Source of the DNA: Parapedobacter pyrenivorans
GTDB taxonomy: Bacteria; Bacteroidota; Bacteroidia; Sphingobacteriales; Sphingobacteriaceae
NCBI RefSeq assembly: GCF_014636865.1
Contig: NZ_BMER01000003.1
Span: 310,215 to 374,214 of the forward strand
DNA: 64,000 nucleotides
Reading direction: 5' to 3'
Below are positions 8,482-17,875 of the stretch, in pieces (the first letter of the stretch is position 1; each line of letters opens with the position of its first letter). A program made the position numbers and the translations under genes. The notes beneath the pieces are model-generated. The model did no database searches, was not told the origin of the DNA, and saw only the letters and a program-made list of their open reading frames with translations.

Positions 8482-10731
8482 ATGACCCACGACATCCGTA
8501 TCGCTCAGGAGCTTGCTTTGTCTACGCGGCAGGTGAGCACCGCCATAGCACTCCTTGATGAAGGTGCTACAATCCCATTTATCTCACGCTACCGAAAAGA
8601 AATGACGGGCAGCCTTGATGAGGTGCAGCTCGCGCAAATCCGTGATCGGCTTTACCAGTTGCGTGAATTGGACAAGCGCCGTGAGGCTATCCTCCGATCA
8701 CTAGCGGAGCTAGGAAAGCTATCGGCTGAGTTGGAGGCGCAGGTAACAGCCGCCGAAACCATGGCGATCCTCGAAGACCTGTACTTACCTTATAAGCCCA
8801 AGCGCAAAACCCGTGCGAGCATGGCGCGGGAAAAGGGGCTTGAACCGCTTGCTCAACTGGTGCTGCTGCAAGGCAACGACGACATCCGAAATGCCGCTCA
8901 GGCATTTGTGGATGTAGATAAAGGACTCCATGATTTGGAAGATGCATTGGCCGGTGCGCGTGATATCATCGCGGAAATCATTGCAGAGGATGCTGCCATC
9001 CGGGCGCAAACCCGACAGGTTTTCATGGAAAAGGGCGTATTTGCATCCCGCGTGATACCTGGTAAAGAGGAAGCTGCCTTGAAGTACAAGGACTATCATG
9101 AGTGGGCAGAACCTTTGAAAACAGCTCCTTCACACCGTGTATTGGCCATGCGACGCGGCGAGAAAGAGGAAATGCTTTATCTTGATATGGAGGTACCGGA
9201 AAGCGAGGTATTGCCATTACTAGATAATGCCTATATCAAGGGGTCGGGCGAAGCTAGTACGCAAGTGCGCATCGCCATGCTCGATGGTTATAAACGGTTA
9301 CTCAAACCGGCCATGGAAACTGAAGTACGGATGCTTACCCGCCAACGTGCCGACGAGGAAGCTATACGGGTATTTGCCGAAAATGTCCGGCAGCTGCTGC
9401 TTGCTGCGCCCTTAGGTCAAAAGCGACTACTGGCCGTTGACCCCGGTTTTCGTACGGGCTGCAAAACCGTATGCCTGGATGAACAGGGTGCATTGCTCGA
9501 AAATACAACGATATTCCCGCATAATGGTGCCGGTAAGGCAGAAGAAGCCGCCAAGACGCTTCGCTTTCTTGTTGAAAAACATCAATTACAGGCCATAGCC
9601 ATTGGTAACGGTACGGCAGGGCGCGAAACGGAAGAATTTGTACGGAAGCTAGCCCTTCCCGAAATCGCTATTGTGATGGTTAATGAAAGCGGTGCCTCCA
9701 TTTACTCTGCTTCCGAAGTTGCACGTGCGGAGTTTCCCGATTACGACGTAACCGTACGCGGAGCGATATCCATAGGCCGGAGACTGATGGATCCGTTGGC
9801 CGAACTGGTCAAAATCGATCCCAAATCCATCGGTGTGGGCCAGTATCAGCACGATGTGGATCAGGCTAAGCTGCAAACGGCATTGGACGATACCGTAATC
9901 AGCTGTGTCAACGCCGTCGGCGTGGAACTCAACACGGCATCCAAACAGATCCTTTCGTATATATCTGGCTTAGGGCCTTCATTAGCCCAGCAAATCGTTA
10001 GCTTCCGCAACACGCACGGTGCCTTCCGGAATAGGGAATCCTTGAAAAATGTACCGCGGTTAGGTGAGAAGGCATTTGAACAAGCGGCAGGCTTCCTACG
10101 GATCCGAAACGCAGAAAACCCGCTTGATGCCAGCGCGGTGCATCCCGAACGCTATGCGTTAGTGGAGCAGATGGCGTCCGACCTGGGATGCGACGTGGCT
10201 GACCTGCTACGTGATGAGAAACTCCGCAAGCAAATTGACATAAAAAGGTACTTAAGCGATAGCGTAGGTATCCCTACGCTCCGCGATATATTGGCAGAGT
10301 TGGCAAAGCCGGGACGCGATCCGCGCGAACAATTTGAGCAGTTCTCTTTTGCCGAAGGCATCAATAGCATTTCAGACCTGCGCATAGGGATGCGTCTACC
10401 CGGCATCGTCACCAATATCACCAATTTCGGTGCTTTTGTAGACATCGGCGTACATCAGGATGGCCTTGTGCACCTGAGCCAGCTGGCCAACCGGTATGTG
10501 AAAGACCCCAATGAAGTGGTCAAAGTGCAACAAAAAGTGATGGTCAGTGTAACTGAAATCGATCAGAAGCGCAATCGCATCAGCCTTTCCATGAAAACGG
10601 AAGAAAGTCCGGCAGCGAAGAAACAGCATAGGCACGACCCATCCAAAAATCGTAAACCGTCGCGTCCAAGTAACGCCGAAAGCGACCTCACGTCTAAATT
10701 AGCCGCCCTGAAAAGCAAATTCGGATCTTAG
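8482..10731 (+). CDS. tex: Tex-family transcription accessory protein (S1 RNA-binding)
   Basis: 749 residues, the usual length of Tex. In order: an N-terminal helical region (TRQVSTAIALLDEGATIPFISRYRKE is the Tex signature), a YqgF/RNase H-like domain around residues 310-435 (LLAVDPGFRTGCK and the AIGNGTAGRETEEF stretch), helix-hairpin-helix repeats around 470-560 (LSYISGLGPSLAQQIV and FRNRESLKNVPRLGEKAFEQAAG), and a C-terminal S1 domain at about 635-705 (GMRLPGIVTNITNFGAFVDIG), followed by a basic tail. Tex binds nucleic acid and affects transcription in the cytoplasm. It is 6 bases behind tatA, and its stop overlaps the convergent cysM stop by 4 bases. Confidence 0.95.
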   Translation: MTHDIRIAQELALSTRQVSTAIALLDEGATIPFISRYRKEMTGSLDEVQLAQIRDRLYQLRELDKRREAILRSLAELGKLSAELEAQVTAAETMAILEDLYLPYKPKRKTRASMAREKGLEPLAQLVLLQGNDDIRNAAQAFVDVDKGLHDLEDALAGARDIIAEIIAEDAAIRAQTRQVFMEKGVFASRVIPGKEEAALKYKDYHEWAEPLKTAPSHRVLAMRRGEKEEMLYLDMEVPESEVLPLLDNAYIKGSGEASTQVRIAMLDGYKRLLKPAMETEVRMLTRQRADEEAIRVFAENVRQLLLAAPLGQKRLLAVDPGFRTGCKTVCLDEQGALLENTTIFPHNGAGKAEEAAKTLRFLVEKHQLQAIAIGNGTAGRETEEFVRKLALPEIAIVMVNESGASIYSASEVARAEFPDYDVTVRGAISIGRRLMDPLAELVKIDPKSIGVGQYQHDVDQAKLQTALDDTVISCVNAVGVELNTASKQILSYISGLGPSLAQQIVSFRNTHGAFRNRESLKNVPRLGEKAFEQAAGFLRIRNAENPLDASAVHPERYALVEQMASDLGCDVADLLRDEKLRKQIDIKRYLSDSVGIPTLRDILAELAKPGRDPREQFEQFSFAEGINSISDLRIGMRLPGIVTNITNFGAFVDIGVHQDGLVHLSQLANRYVKDPNEVVKVQQKVMVSVTEIDQKRNRISLSMKTEESPAAKKQHRHDPSKNRKPSRPSNAESDLTSKLAALKSKFGS

Positions 10732-11600
10732 CCAAACAAATCGCTCGACAAATAACGGTCGCCGCGGTCGCAGGCTATAAAGACGATGACACCCGTGTCC
10801 AATTGGTCTGCCAGCCGCGCAGCGCATGCCATGGCTCCCCCGCTGCTCATACCCACGAATAGCCCCTCCACCCGAGCCAACTGCCTAGTCATCTCCGTTG
10901 CCTCCGCTTGCGAAACATCCATCACACGGTCTACCTTTTTGGGATCATAGATTTTGGGCAGGTATTGTGCTGGCCAGCGGCGAATGCCGGGAATGGCCGA
11001 CTCTTCCGTAGGCTGGCAACCCACAATCTGCACGGCTGGGTTTTGCTCCTTCAGAAACATCGAGTTGCCCATGATACTGCCCGTCGTTCCCATCGCACTC
11101 ACGAAATGGGTGATCCGGCCCTTTGTATCCCGCCAGATTTCCGGCCCTGTGGTATGATAATGTGCGAGGTAATTGTCAGGATTGGCAAACTGATTCAAGA
11201 GGTAATAATCCGCATGCCCCCCTTTTTCTTCGGCATAATCCCGGCACACCTCAATGGATTCCAGCAAGGTCACCTTGGCGCCGAATGCTTCCATGGTAAG
11301 CGTGCGCTCACGGGTCGAGCTGGCGGGCATCACCAATTCAATATCTAAGCCAAAAATGCGCGCCATCATGGCCAACGCAATGCCTGTATTTCCACTGGTG
11401 GCTTCAATCAAACACATGCCAGGCTCAATATCACCACGATCCAGCGCACTTCGGATCATATGGAGCGCGGCCCGATCCTTTACGCTTCCCCCTGGATTGT
11501 TGCCTTCCAGTTTAGCATACAGACTAACCCGCGGGTTTGGGCAAAGCTTGCTGATTTCTACCAGTGGCGTGTTTCCCACACAATCGATTAGCGTTTGCAT
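10728..11600 (-). CDS. cysM: Cysteine synthase B (O-acetylserine sulfhydrylase)
   Basis: A 290-residue PLP enzyme that makes cysteine from O-acetylserine and sulfide or thiosulfate. The PLP lysine is K41 in GGSVKDRAA; the phosphate-binding loop is visible as SAMGTTGSIMGNS, and the substrate loop as EATSGNTGIALAM. The sequence IPGIRRWPAQYLPKIYD and the end CDRGDRYLSSDLF are closer to CysM than CysK. The protein is complete and of normal length. It follows cysE in the same orientation with only a 3-base gap, so O-acetylserine producer and consumer are made together. Confidence 0.92.
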   Translation of the reverse strand: MQTLIDCVGNTPLVEISKLCPNPRVSLYAKLEGNNPGGSVKDRAALHMIRSALDRGDIEPGMCLIEATSGNTGIALAMMARIFGLDIELVMPASSTRERTLTMEAFGAKVTLLESIEVCRDYAEEKGGHADYYLLNQFANPDNYLAHYHTTGPEIWRDTKGRITHFVSAMGTTGSIMGNSMFLKEQNPAVQIVGCQPTEESAIPGIRRWPAQYLPKIYDPKKVDRVMDVSQAEATEMTRQLARVEGLFVGMSSGGAMACAARLADQLDTGVIVFIACDRGDRYLSSDLFG

Positions 11601-11603
11601 CTA

Positions 11604-12416
11604 CTAATGTATTGTTTTTGAGTCCACAATTTTCACGGTCGGCTGGTGATAGACCGTCGTGTAGGGAGGGATGCTCGATGTTAGCCATACATTCCCACCA
11701 ATCACGCTATCGTGGCCAATGATGGTATCACCACCCAAAATAGTCGCTCCAGCGTAGATCACCACCCGGTCTTCAATCGTCGGATGCCGCCGCGTATTCG
11801 CCAAAAATTTCTCCACACTCATCGCACCCAAGGTCACGCCTTGGTAAACTTTCACCTGATGACCTATCACCGCCGTTTCGCCGATAACAACACCGGTGCC
11901 GTGGTCTATGCAAAAGTATTCCCCGATGGCAGCGGCGGGATGGATATCAATACCGGTTTGGGAATGGCCGTATTCCGTAAGGATCCGGGGCAATAGAGGG
12001 ACTTCCATTGTCAGTAATGCATGTGCAAAGCGATACAGGGCGATAGCAAAGAATCCCGGATACGTGCGGATAACCTCAAACGTGCTGGTTGCTGCCGGGT
12101 CGCCCTCATAAATTGCTGTCGCATCGGTGTGCATGACTCGATGCAATTCCGGCAATGCTCCATAAAATTGTTTCGTGATCAATCCGTTATTGCAATCTTC
12201 ACAAGCCTTTGTCCGATTCAGAATATTGACCAACTCTTTTTCCGACTGTGCAAATTGCGCTTTAAGCTGCTCCATATTACGGTCGGGATGCGTCTGGCGT
12301 TCAGGAAAAAGTAAGTCCAGTAACCGCAGCGCCCAAGCTGCTATCTCACCGTTTGGCGGCACATCCGCTATTTCACGCTGCTTGTCGTGAAGGTATTTAA
12401 AAAACTCGTCGTTCAT
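11604..12416 (-). CDS. cysE: Serine O-acetyltransferase
   Basis: A 270-residue enzyme making O-acetylserine from serine and acetyl-CoA, the first step of cysteine synthesis. The N-terminal half is helical; the C-terminal half is a left-handed beta helix of hexapeptide repeats (IDIHPAAAIGEYFCIDHGTGVVIGETAVIG, then HPTIEDRVVIYAGATILGG), with the catalytic His in the CIDHGTG segment and another in DIHPAA. The form resembles the EpsC-type acetyltransferases usual in Bacteroidota rather than E. coli CysE. It is the first gene of the cysE-cysM pair, and an 80-base gap separates it from the next unit upstream. Confidence 0.92.
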   Translation of the reverse strand: MNDEFFKYLHDKQREIADVPPNGEIAAWALRLLDLLFPERQTHPDRNMEQLKAQFAQSEKELVNILNRTKACEDCNNGLITKQFYGALPELHRVMHTDATAIYEGDPAATSTFEVIRTYPGFFAIALYRFAHALLTMEVPLLPRILTEYGHSQTGIDIHPAAAIGEYFCIDHGTGVVIGETAVIGHQVKVYQGVTLGAMSVEKFLANTRRHPTIEDRVVIYAGATILGGDTIIGHDSVIGGNVWLTSSIPPYTTVYHQPTVKIVDSKTIH

Positions 12417-12496
12417 CGTTCGTTGTCGTAGTTATGCAACTAAGGAAACAAATTATTTGCACGTTGACAACAATATCGTTTAATTATTACAATATT

Positions 12497-13468
12497 TTAA
12501 ACCGCCAAGACCAATTTACCGATAAAGTTACCCGACTCCATTCGCTCATGTGCTAGGCTGGCCTGCGCCAGCGGAAAGACTTCGTGAATGACGGGTCGTA
12601 ACGCACCCTTTTTTACCAATGGCCACACGTAGCGTTCCACATCGCCGCAAAGGTCACCTTTAAATGCCGCGCTCCTGCCTCTCAACGTGCTACCCGTAAG
12701 CGTAAGCCGTCGTTGCATCAAAGCCATCATATCCAATTCGGCGAGCCTCCCTCCCACGGCGTTGATGAACACCAATCGGCCTTCGTTTGCCAATAAAGCA
12801 ATGTGTTGCTCAAAATAAGGAGCTCCGATGCTATCCAAAATCACATCGATCTGTTTACCGGCCAAGCGGTGAGCAAAGTTCTCTTCCTGGTAATTCAAAC
12901 AAGCTACAGCGCCCAGCCGTTCGCAAAACTTACATTTCTCACGAGAGCCAGCGGTAGCGTATACCTGGGCGCCCATTGCTTTGGCAAGTTGGATGGCTGT
13001 CGTACCGATCCCCCCACTACCACCGTGTACTAGCAGCGTTTCGCCCCGTTTCAGTTCTCCCCGTTGAAACACATTATGCCAAACTGTAAATGCCGTTTCA
13101 GGCAGGCAAGCCGCTTCCACAAAATCCAGGTTGTCCGGTATGGGCAGGCAATGTGAAGCATCAACGGCCGCATATTCAGCGTACCCACCGCCAGCCAGCA
13201 ACGCACATATCCGATCGCCAGGCGCCCAGCGGGTCACCTGTTCACCGCATCCGACTACCATACCGGCCACTTCTAACCCTGGGATGTCCTGTACGACGCC
13301 ATTAGGCGCCGGATATTTGCCTTTGCGCTGGAAGATATCCGGGCGGTTTATGCCTGCGGCATGTACCCTGATGAGTACTTCATTGCTCTTCAGCGTCGGA
13401 ATAGGCCGTTGTTGCAACGTCAGCCCGTCGGCTGCGCCATAAGCGGTGATCACTGCAGCCTGCATCAT
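12497..13468 (-). CDS. NAD(P)H quinone oxidoreductase, PIG3-type zinc-free MDR family
   Basis: 323 residues of the medium-chain dehydrogenase/reductase fold without the structural zinc cysteines. The N-terminal catalytic half has AGINRPDIFQRKGKYP and PGLEVAGMVVG, typical of the PIG3 (TP53I3) branch; the Rossmann half has the NADPH loop HGGSGGIGTTAIQLAKAMGA (about 138-157). Such enzymes reduce quinones in the cytoplasm and often protect from oxidative stress. Its start overlaps the stop of the upstream outer-membrane gene by 4 bases, implying translational coupling. Two ATG codons in a row (13468 and 13465) could serve as start. Confidence 0.88.
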   Translation of the reverse strand: MMQAAVITAYGAADGLTLQQRPIPTLKSNEVLIRVHAAGINRPDIFQRKGKYPAPNGVVQDIPGLEVAGMVVGCGEQVTRWAPGDRICALLAGGGYAEYAAVDASHCLPIPDNLDFVEAACLPETAFTVWHNVFQRGELKRGETLLVHGGSGGIGTTAIQLAKAMGAQVYATAGSREKCKFCERLGAVACLNYQEENFAHRLAGKQIDVILDSIGAPYFEQHIALLANEGRLVFINAVGGRLAELDMMALMQRRLTLTGSTLRGRSAAFKGDLCGDVERYVWPLVKKGALRPVIHEVFPLAQASLAHERMESGNFIGKLVLAV

Positions 13469-16185
13469 GATTTATTACCCGGATATTTTTGCAAACGGAT
13501 ATTGAGCGATACCATAAAATACCTAGCCAATCTATTATTACGCATGAACAATGCATCCGATCCGATGATCTCATGCGTAACGCCCGTATTCTGATTGAAC
13601 AGGTCAAACCCCTGAAATCGCAGCAATGCCATGTTGTTCGGCAGAAACGTGCATTCGACATATGCATTAAGCAATGTTGGGTTTGCATTGACAAAGCTAC
13701 TGTATCCGTTGTTGAGCCGATGCGACAGGTCAAAACCAAATGCCCAGTTATCGGAAAGGTACCCCTTGCCGGCCAACCCAACCAAAAAAGAATTCGCATC
13801 GATACCATCACTGTTGCGCAATGAGTAACGGGTACGGTTGAATGTATAACTCGTATTCAATTCCGTTTCGATGATATTTTCCAACATAAACCGTATTTGT
13901 ACGGCCTGTGAATAGATAAAATTCCGCCCAAAATTCTTTTGGTCATTGATATAGGATACGTTATTGACATAATCAGTAGTGCCGTTCAAATTGAGTTGGA
14001 AGCTCTCATTGATAACCGGCGTACTAAACATGTAATAACCCCTCGCATCAAAATACCCAGTGGAATTACGGAAACTGGTTTCCTGCACTGTACTGCTGGG
14101 GTTTGAACGACTGGTTACAATTTTATTCTGAATTTTATTGAGGGCTAATTGAGCTTCAAAGAATTGATTTCTGCCCATTTTGGTTTGGCGAAACCGCGTG
14201 GTAACCCGATTGATGAACTCGGCTTTGAGGTCTGCATTCCCGATAATGATGTTTTGCGAATTGGATAAGTCACGTATGGGTTGAATTTGTGAGAAATTGG
14301 GCTGGTTGTTGGTACCCAGGTATTCAACGGACAATTCGCTCTCATCGCTGATACGGAAGCGGAACCCCGCGCTGGGAATCAAATTGACATTCCGGTGCTG
14401 GGTAAGCGTGTCCGTTTCAAGCATATGCCCTTGAAGAAGTAAGGGTTGCACGGCAAAGCCTAGCGTATATTTAAATCGCTTATTTTGCTCCATCTGATAG
14501 TTCAAGCCCACCCGGTTACTCTCAAAAAAATACGAATAATCCAAACTTAAGGAGTCCACAAATAGTTCGTTTTGGGTATCCCAAACACTGCGTCGGCTAT
14601 CGATAGCCGTGTAGTTATACTCATAGTTTATTTCCAGTATGCTGGATTTATCGATCGGTTCCACAAAAGAAGCCTTGAGCCGTCCAATCCGGTTCTGATT
14701 ATCGCTGGTCACCTGTTGGGTCAATGTATAAGCATCACCAGGGATAGGCTGTCCCGTATTGGCATTGATACTCTCAAAATAATCATTAATGTCTTCCAAT
14801 TTATCCTGCTTGTAGTACTTACCCTGCATATTGAGAACAAATTTGCGGCCGGGCTTATTAAACATACGGGAATACAAGACATCCATATCAAAGTTTGGCG
14901 TGGAAACATCCTCCGTTGCGCGGTAAACCCGTTCACTGACAATGCTCCTATTCTTGATGGTATCATTGCTATGATTACTTGAATTAACCGTACTGTAGGA
15001 CAGATTTGGACTTATTTTCAGGTAGTTCCGGCTATCCAGTTGCGCTTCGATATCCCAAGCCATCAGATGGTTCATATTATCCGTGTTGACTTCCTTTTCT
15101 TCACGATTGATGATTTCATAAAAATCAAAGTGGCTTGTCAACACCGAATGGCCTATCGTGTTATTTTTACGATTGGTAAACGTGTATTTACCATATACAC
15201 TTACTTTATCCGATAGGTCGTCCGAGTAACTGATCCCAGCCGAATTGGTTATATTCACACCATCTACCGGATCCATCATGCCGGTGAGATCGACGTTTCC
15301 GCGGTCTCTGGTACCCGCCCCACTTGGCGCTCCATAGCTAAATAAGCTCGTATTGGTATTGTTGAAGGACCCAAGTATGGAAAATTCCTGTCCATCGTTG
15401 AAGTTGTTTATCCCCATGCTGCCGATATAGCGCTCTTCCGTTCCCCCGCCACCAGTCACTTGGCCGAAAAGAATCTGCTTCCGGTCTTTCTTCAATACAA
15501 TGTTGAGTATTTTTTCGGGCTCCGTATCTTTCACACCGGTACTGTTTGCCATATCGCCGTAATAATCGATTACCTGTACGGATTGGATAAACTCCGCTGG
15601 TAGATTGCGGGTAGCCGTAAGCACTTCTCCACCGAAAAAATTCTTACTATCCACCTGTACCCGGCTGATTATTTTTCCATGCGCGATCACCTTTCCATCA
15701 CGCCGCACTTGTACGTTAGGAAGCAGTTTCAACGCCTCCTCTAGCAACGAGTTCTCCCTTATGTTGTACGCGTCCATGTTATATTGCACGGTATCTTCCT
15801 TGATCACGATGGGTTGAACGCGGTTGATTACAATCTCTTTGAGCAACGTTTGCTGGGGGGGCAGTACAGTGGGTAGCAATTGCATGGTTAATCCCGGAAA
15901 ATTGGCAACGAAAGACCTATCCAATATCTTATATCCAATCATGCTGAAGCTTAGCCGGAATTCGGGGCCAATGATATTTGTAAACCCAAAGAATCCGCTT
16001 TGGTCGGTGACAGCTAATACGGTATCCAAAATGGACGTAAGCCGGACATTTACACCGACCAATGGCGTGCCTGCCGTGTCTATCACAATGCCGCTTATCT
16101 CTTTTCGTTGATGTTGAGCGACGGCCTGCAACGACACAAAAAGAAATGCAAAAACGAGGAGCTTATGTATAGCTATCGATGGCAA
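13465..16185 (-). CDS. Outer-membrane beta-barrel protein of the TonB-receptor superfamily
   Basis: 906 residues: signal peptide ending in LQAVAQ (about residue 24), carboxypeptidase-like regulatory domain (about 28-115, GIVIDTAGTPLVGVNVRLTS), a short plug-like region (about 120-240), and a large barrel. It belongs to the OMP_b-brl_3 type common in Sphingobacteriia, where binding partner and cargo are usually unknown. No ATG is available: upstream codons hit a stop at 16225-16227 without ATG or GTG, and the first possible start giving a good signal peptide is TTG at 16183-16185. The last strand ends LNIRLQKYPGNKS, lacking the usual terminal aromatic residue. It is translationally coupled to the quinone oxidoreductase gene. 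Confidence 0.8.
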   Translation of the reverse strand: MPSIAIHKLLVFAFLFVSLQAVAQHQRKEISGIVIDTAGTPLVGVNVRLTSILDTVLAVTDQSGFFGFTNIIGPEFRLSFSMIGYKILDRSFVANFPGLTMQLLPTVLPPQQTLLKEIVINRVQPIVIKEDTVQYNMDAYNIRENSLLEEALKLLPNVQVRRDGKVIAHGKIISRVQVDSKNFFGGEVLTATRNLPAEFIQSVQVIDYYGDMANSTGVKDTEPEKILNIVLKKDRKQILFGQVTGGGGTEERYIGSMGINNFNDGQEFSILGSFNNTNTSLFSYGAPSGAGTRDRGNVDLTGMMDPVDGVNITNSAGISYSDDLSDKVSVYGKYTFTNRKNNTIGHSVLTSHFDFYEIINREEKEVNTDNMNHLMAWDIEAQLDSRNYLKISPNLSYSTVNSSNHSNDTIKNRSIVSERVYRATEDVSTPNFDMDVLYSRMFNKPGRKFVLNMQGKYYKQDKLEDINDYFESINANTGQPIPGDAYTLTQQVTSDNQNRIGRLKASFVEPIDKSSILEINYEYNYTAIDSRRSVWDTQNELFVDSLSLDYSYFFESNRVGLNYQMEQNKRFKYTLGFAVQPLLLQGHMLETDTLTQHRNVNLIPSAGFRFRISDESELSVEYLGTNNQPNFSQIQPIRDLSNSQNIIIGNADLKAEFINRVTTRFRQTKMGRNQFFEAQLALNKIQNKIVTSRSNPSSTVQETSFRNSTGYFDARGYYMFSTPVINESFQLNLNGTTDYVNNVSYINDQKNFGRNFIYSQAVQIRFMLENIIETELNTSYTFNRTRYSLRNSDGIDANSFLVGLAGKGYLSDNWAFGFDLSHRLNNGYSSFVNANPTLLNAYVECTFLPNNMALLRFQGFDLFNQNTGVTHEIIGSDALFMRNNRLARYFMVSLNIRLQKYPGNKS

Positions 16186-16302
16186 CTTTTCCTGACGATA
16201 AATGAATCGGATGTGGGATACTTGTTATTAAATAAATAATCTCAATCTGCTTCGTTTATTAAAGAACGAAAGATAGCACTTAATCCGTATCTGTGCAAAA
16301 AA

Positions 16303-16337
16303 AATCGGGCTGCCCTTCCAAAAAAGACAGCCCGATT
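16303..16337 (-). terminator. Intrinsic terminator of the ferritin gene
   Basis: Perfect 10-bp stem (AATCGGGCTG at 16303-16312 with CAGCCCGATT at 16328-16337) followed on the minus strand by a run of eight T. It lies 22 bases beyond the ferritin stop codon and is oriented for that gene. Confidence 0.85.
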
Positions 16338-16359
16338 ACTTCGTGCTATTCCGCCGTAT

Positions 16360-16884
16360 TTATTCTCCGTATGTTACTTTTGGAATGTGTTTATCAATCT
16401 CCCAACGTCCGATTCCTTCTTCACCAATCACGTCAAACATCTCCAGAATCCGACGCGCCACGTATTCTTCCTCAATCTGCTCTTCGAGGAACCATTGGAT
16501 GAATTGGAAGGTAACAAAATCCTTCAATTTAATACATTTATCCGCAATATTGTTGAATTGCTGCGTCACAAACATCTCCTGTTCGAGCATTTGTTCAAAT
16601 ACACTCCGGAATGATTCGAAGTCGGCCGGTATATTCGCAATCTCCGGTGAAATCGCTTTCCCACCGCGATCATTCACATAGTTGAACAATTTCATCATAT
16701 GCTTCCGCTCCTCTTCTGATTGCTTTGAAAAGAAATCCGAGCTGAAATCGTACCCTTGGTCATCGCACCAGGATGACATCGCCAGATACACGGATGAAGA
16801 ATGAGCTTCCACCTTAATTTGGGCATTCAGTATGTTTTCGATTTCTTCGTTCAACGAAGTCTTCAATCTCAATAAATCTTTCAT
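16360..16884 (-). CDS. ftnA: Ferritin (non-heme iron storage protein)
   Basis: 174 residues, the length of bacterial FtnA, predicted as a four-helix bundle that assembles into a 24-subunit cage storing oxidised iron in the cytoplasm. Diiron ligands are visible: E26 (QIKVEAHSS), E59 and H62 in EEERKHMM, and further glutamates in helices C and D (EQMLEQEMFVTQQFN, QWFLEEQIEEEY). Helix spacing matches E. coli FtnA, with an N-terminal extension of about nine residues. It is a single-gene unit with its own promoter box (16945-16952) and a strong terminator. Its nearness to the Xus-like genes, OxyR and exported ferritin-like genes fits an iron theme. Confidence 0.95.
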   Translation of the reverse strand: MKDLLRLKTSLNEEIENILNAQIKVEAHSSSVYLAMSSWCDDQGYDFSSDFFSKQSEEERKHMMKLFNYVNDRGGKAISPEIANIPADFESFRSVFEQMLEQEMFVTQQFNNIADKCIKLKDFVTFQFIQWFLEEQIEEEYVARRILEMFDVIGEEGIGRWEIDKHIPKVTYGE

Positions 16885-16944
16885 AATGCTATGTACTATT
16901 TAGTTCCAACCAACCAGCACCTTAAGTGCCGCTGTATTTCCATA

Positions 16945-16952
16945 CAAAAATA
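16945..16952 (-). promoter_or_regulatory. Candidate -7 promoter box of ferritin
   Basis: Minus strand TATTTTTG matches TAnnTTTG, 61 bases upstream of the ferritin ATG. TTG triplets lie at 14 and 24 bases instead of the ideal 19, so the -33 element is uncertain. Confidence 0.4.
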
Positions 16953-17035
16953 CGGAAACTAAATGGCAAAACGCACCAACTAAAAGCAATACGAATTCAG
17001 TCTAAATTATCGGAAAATAGGATCGGCCAGACTAA

Positions 17036-17401
17036 TTAATAACTTGCCTGATTGGGCGTTACCTTCAGACATTCATGTACTACGCTATTGAGCTCAATCA
17101 TAAACTTAGCACCGTCCAATAACTCACGGAGGCTCAATACATCATTGATATCCAACACAAAACAGCGTGGAGTACGGAAAGGCATTACAATGGTGAAATC
17201 AGCTGTACGTGATGGATTGATAATCATAGCGGAAATGTCAATGGCATCAATCTTTTTCTTGAAGCCAAAAAAATCACCCACTTTAAATGCAGTCGTATCA
17301 CCAGCAAACTCCAGCCAGTAGCAATTTTGCCTACTGCATTGATATACCGCACCATGATCGGTTTTATAGACTTCCTCGAAATTAGCTAAAGGACAAACCA
17401 T
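17036..17401 (-). CDS. Small conserved Bacteroidota protein of unknown function
   Basis: 121 residues, no signal peptide or membrane helix. I start at ATG 17399-17401; an in-frame TTG four codons earlier is less likely. The N-terminus has cysteines at CPLANFEEVYKTDHGAVYQCSRQNCYWLEF: the C...C....C pattern in a small beta-rich region could bind metal, but this is only suggestive. It resembles proteins annotated as DUF6686 in Bacteroidota, from memory and unverified. It is divergent from the XRE regulator at 17594; a near-consensus -7 box (TATATTCG, minus strand 17428-17435) lies 27 bases upstream. Confidence 0.65.
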   Translation of the reverse strand: MVCPLANFEEVYKTDHGAVYQCSRQNCYWLEFAGDTTAFKVGDFFGFKKKIDAIDISAMIINPSRTADFTIVMPFRTPRCFVLDINDVLSLRELLDGAKFMIELNSVVHECLKVTPNQASY

Positions 17402-17527
17402 TCTGTAAACCAAGTATTAATCGGATGCGAATATACATATTATTTATAATCAGTCCAACTAAATTTGTTTTTCGGGAAACCGGTTCACGCTGAATGAAAT
17501 AAACAAGGATGAGTGCAAAAAATGTGT

Positions 17528-17535
17528 TAACTTTG
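17528..17535 (+). promoter_or_regulatory. Candidate -7 promoter box of the XRE gene
   Basis: TAACTTTG matches TAnnTTTG. Transcription would begin near 17540-17542, so a TTG start codon at 17540 is unlikely to be used and the ATG at 17594 is preferred. Confidence 0.45.
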
Positions 17536-17593
17536 TCTATTGCTCGATCATACAAACCTTTTAATCGAGCCTGAACTTTTAAAAATACCAATT

Positions 17594-17875
17594 ATGAAAC
17601 CTACCACCAAAGCTAAAACCGTGGCTAGCAATATCCGGCGCGTGCGGGAATACCGAAATTACACCCAGGACTATGTAGCACGAAAAATAGGGATTTCGCA
17701 AAATGCGTACAGTAAATTGGAGCTTGGATTCCATAAACTCTCTTTGGAACGACTGTTCCAGATTGCCGACATACTGGGTGTAGAGAGCGCCTCTCTTCTC
17801 CACCATGACAACGGTGGAATCGTAAAGCTAGCTGTCGATTCCACCGTTAACCATGCCGTTCATTCACTACCCTAA
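17594..17875 (+). CDS. XRE-family helix-turn-helix regulator, small
   Basis: 93 residues, nearly all of it one Cro/C1-type DNA-binding domain: ASNIRRVREYRNYTQDYVAR, then GISQNAYSKLELGFHKLSLERLFQIADILGV. Such single-domain proteins act as repressors or as DNA-binding partners; no ligand domain is present. The ATG at 17594 gives the standard N-terminus. The stop codon is immediately followed by the stop of the convergent adaptor gene, with no spacer. The target is unknown; the divergent hypothetical gene at 17401 is the nearest candidate. Confidence 0.85.
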   Translation: MKPTTKAKTVASNIRRVREYRNYTQDYVARKIGISQNAYSKLELGFHKLSLERLFQIADILGVESASLLHHDNGGIVKLAVDSTVNHAVHSLP

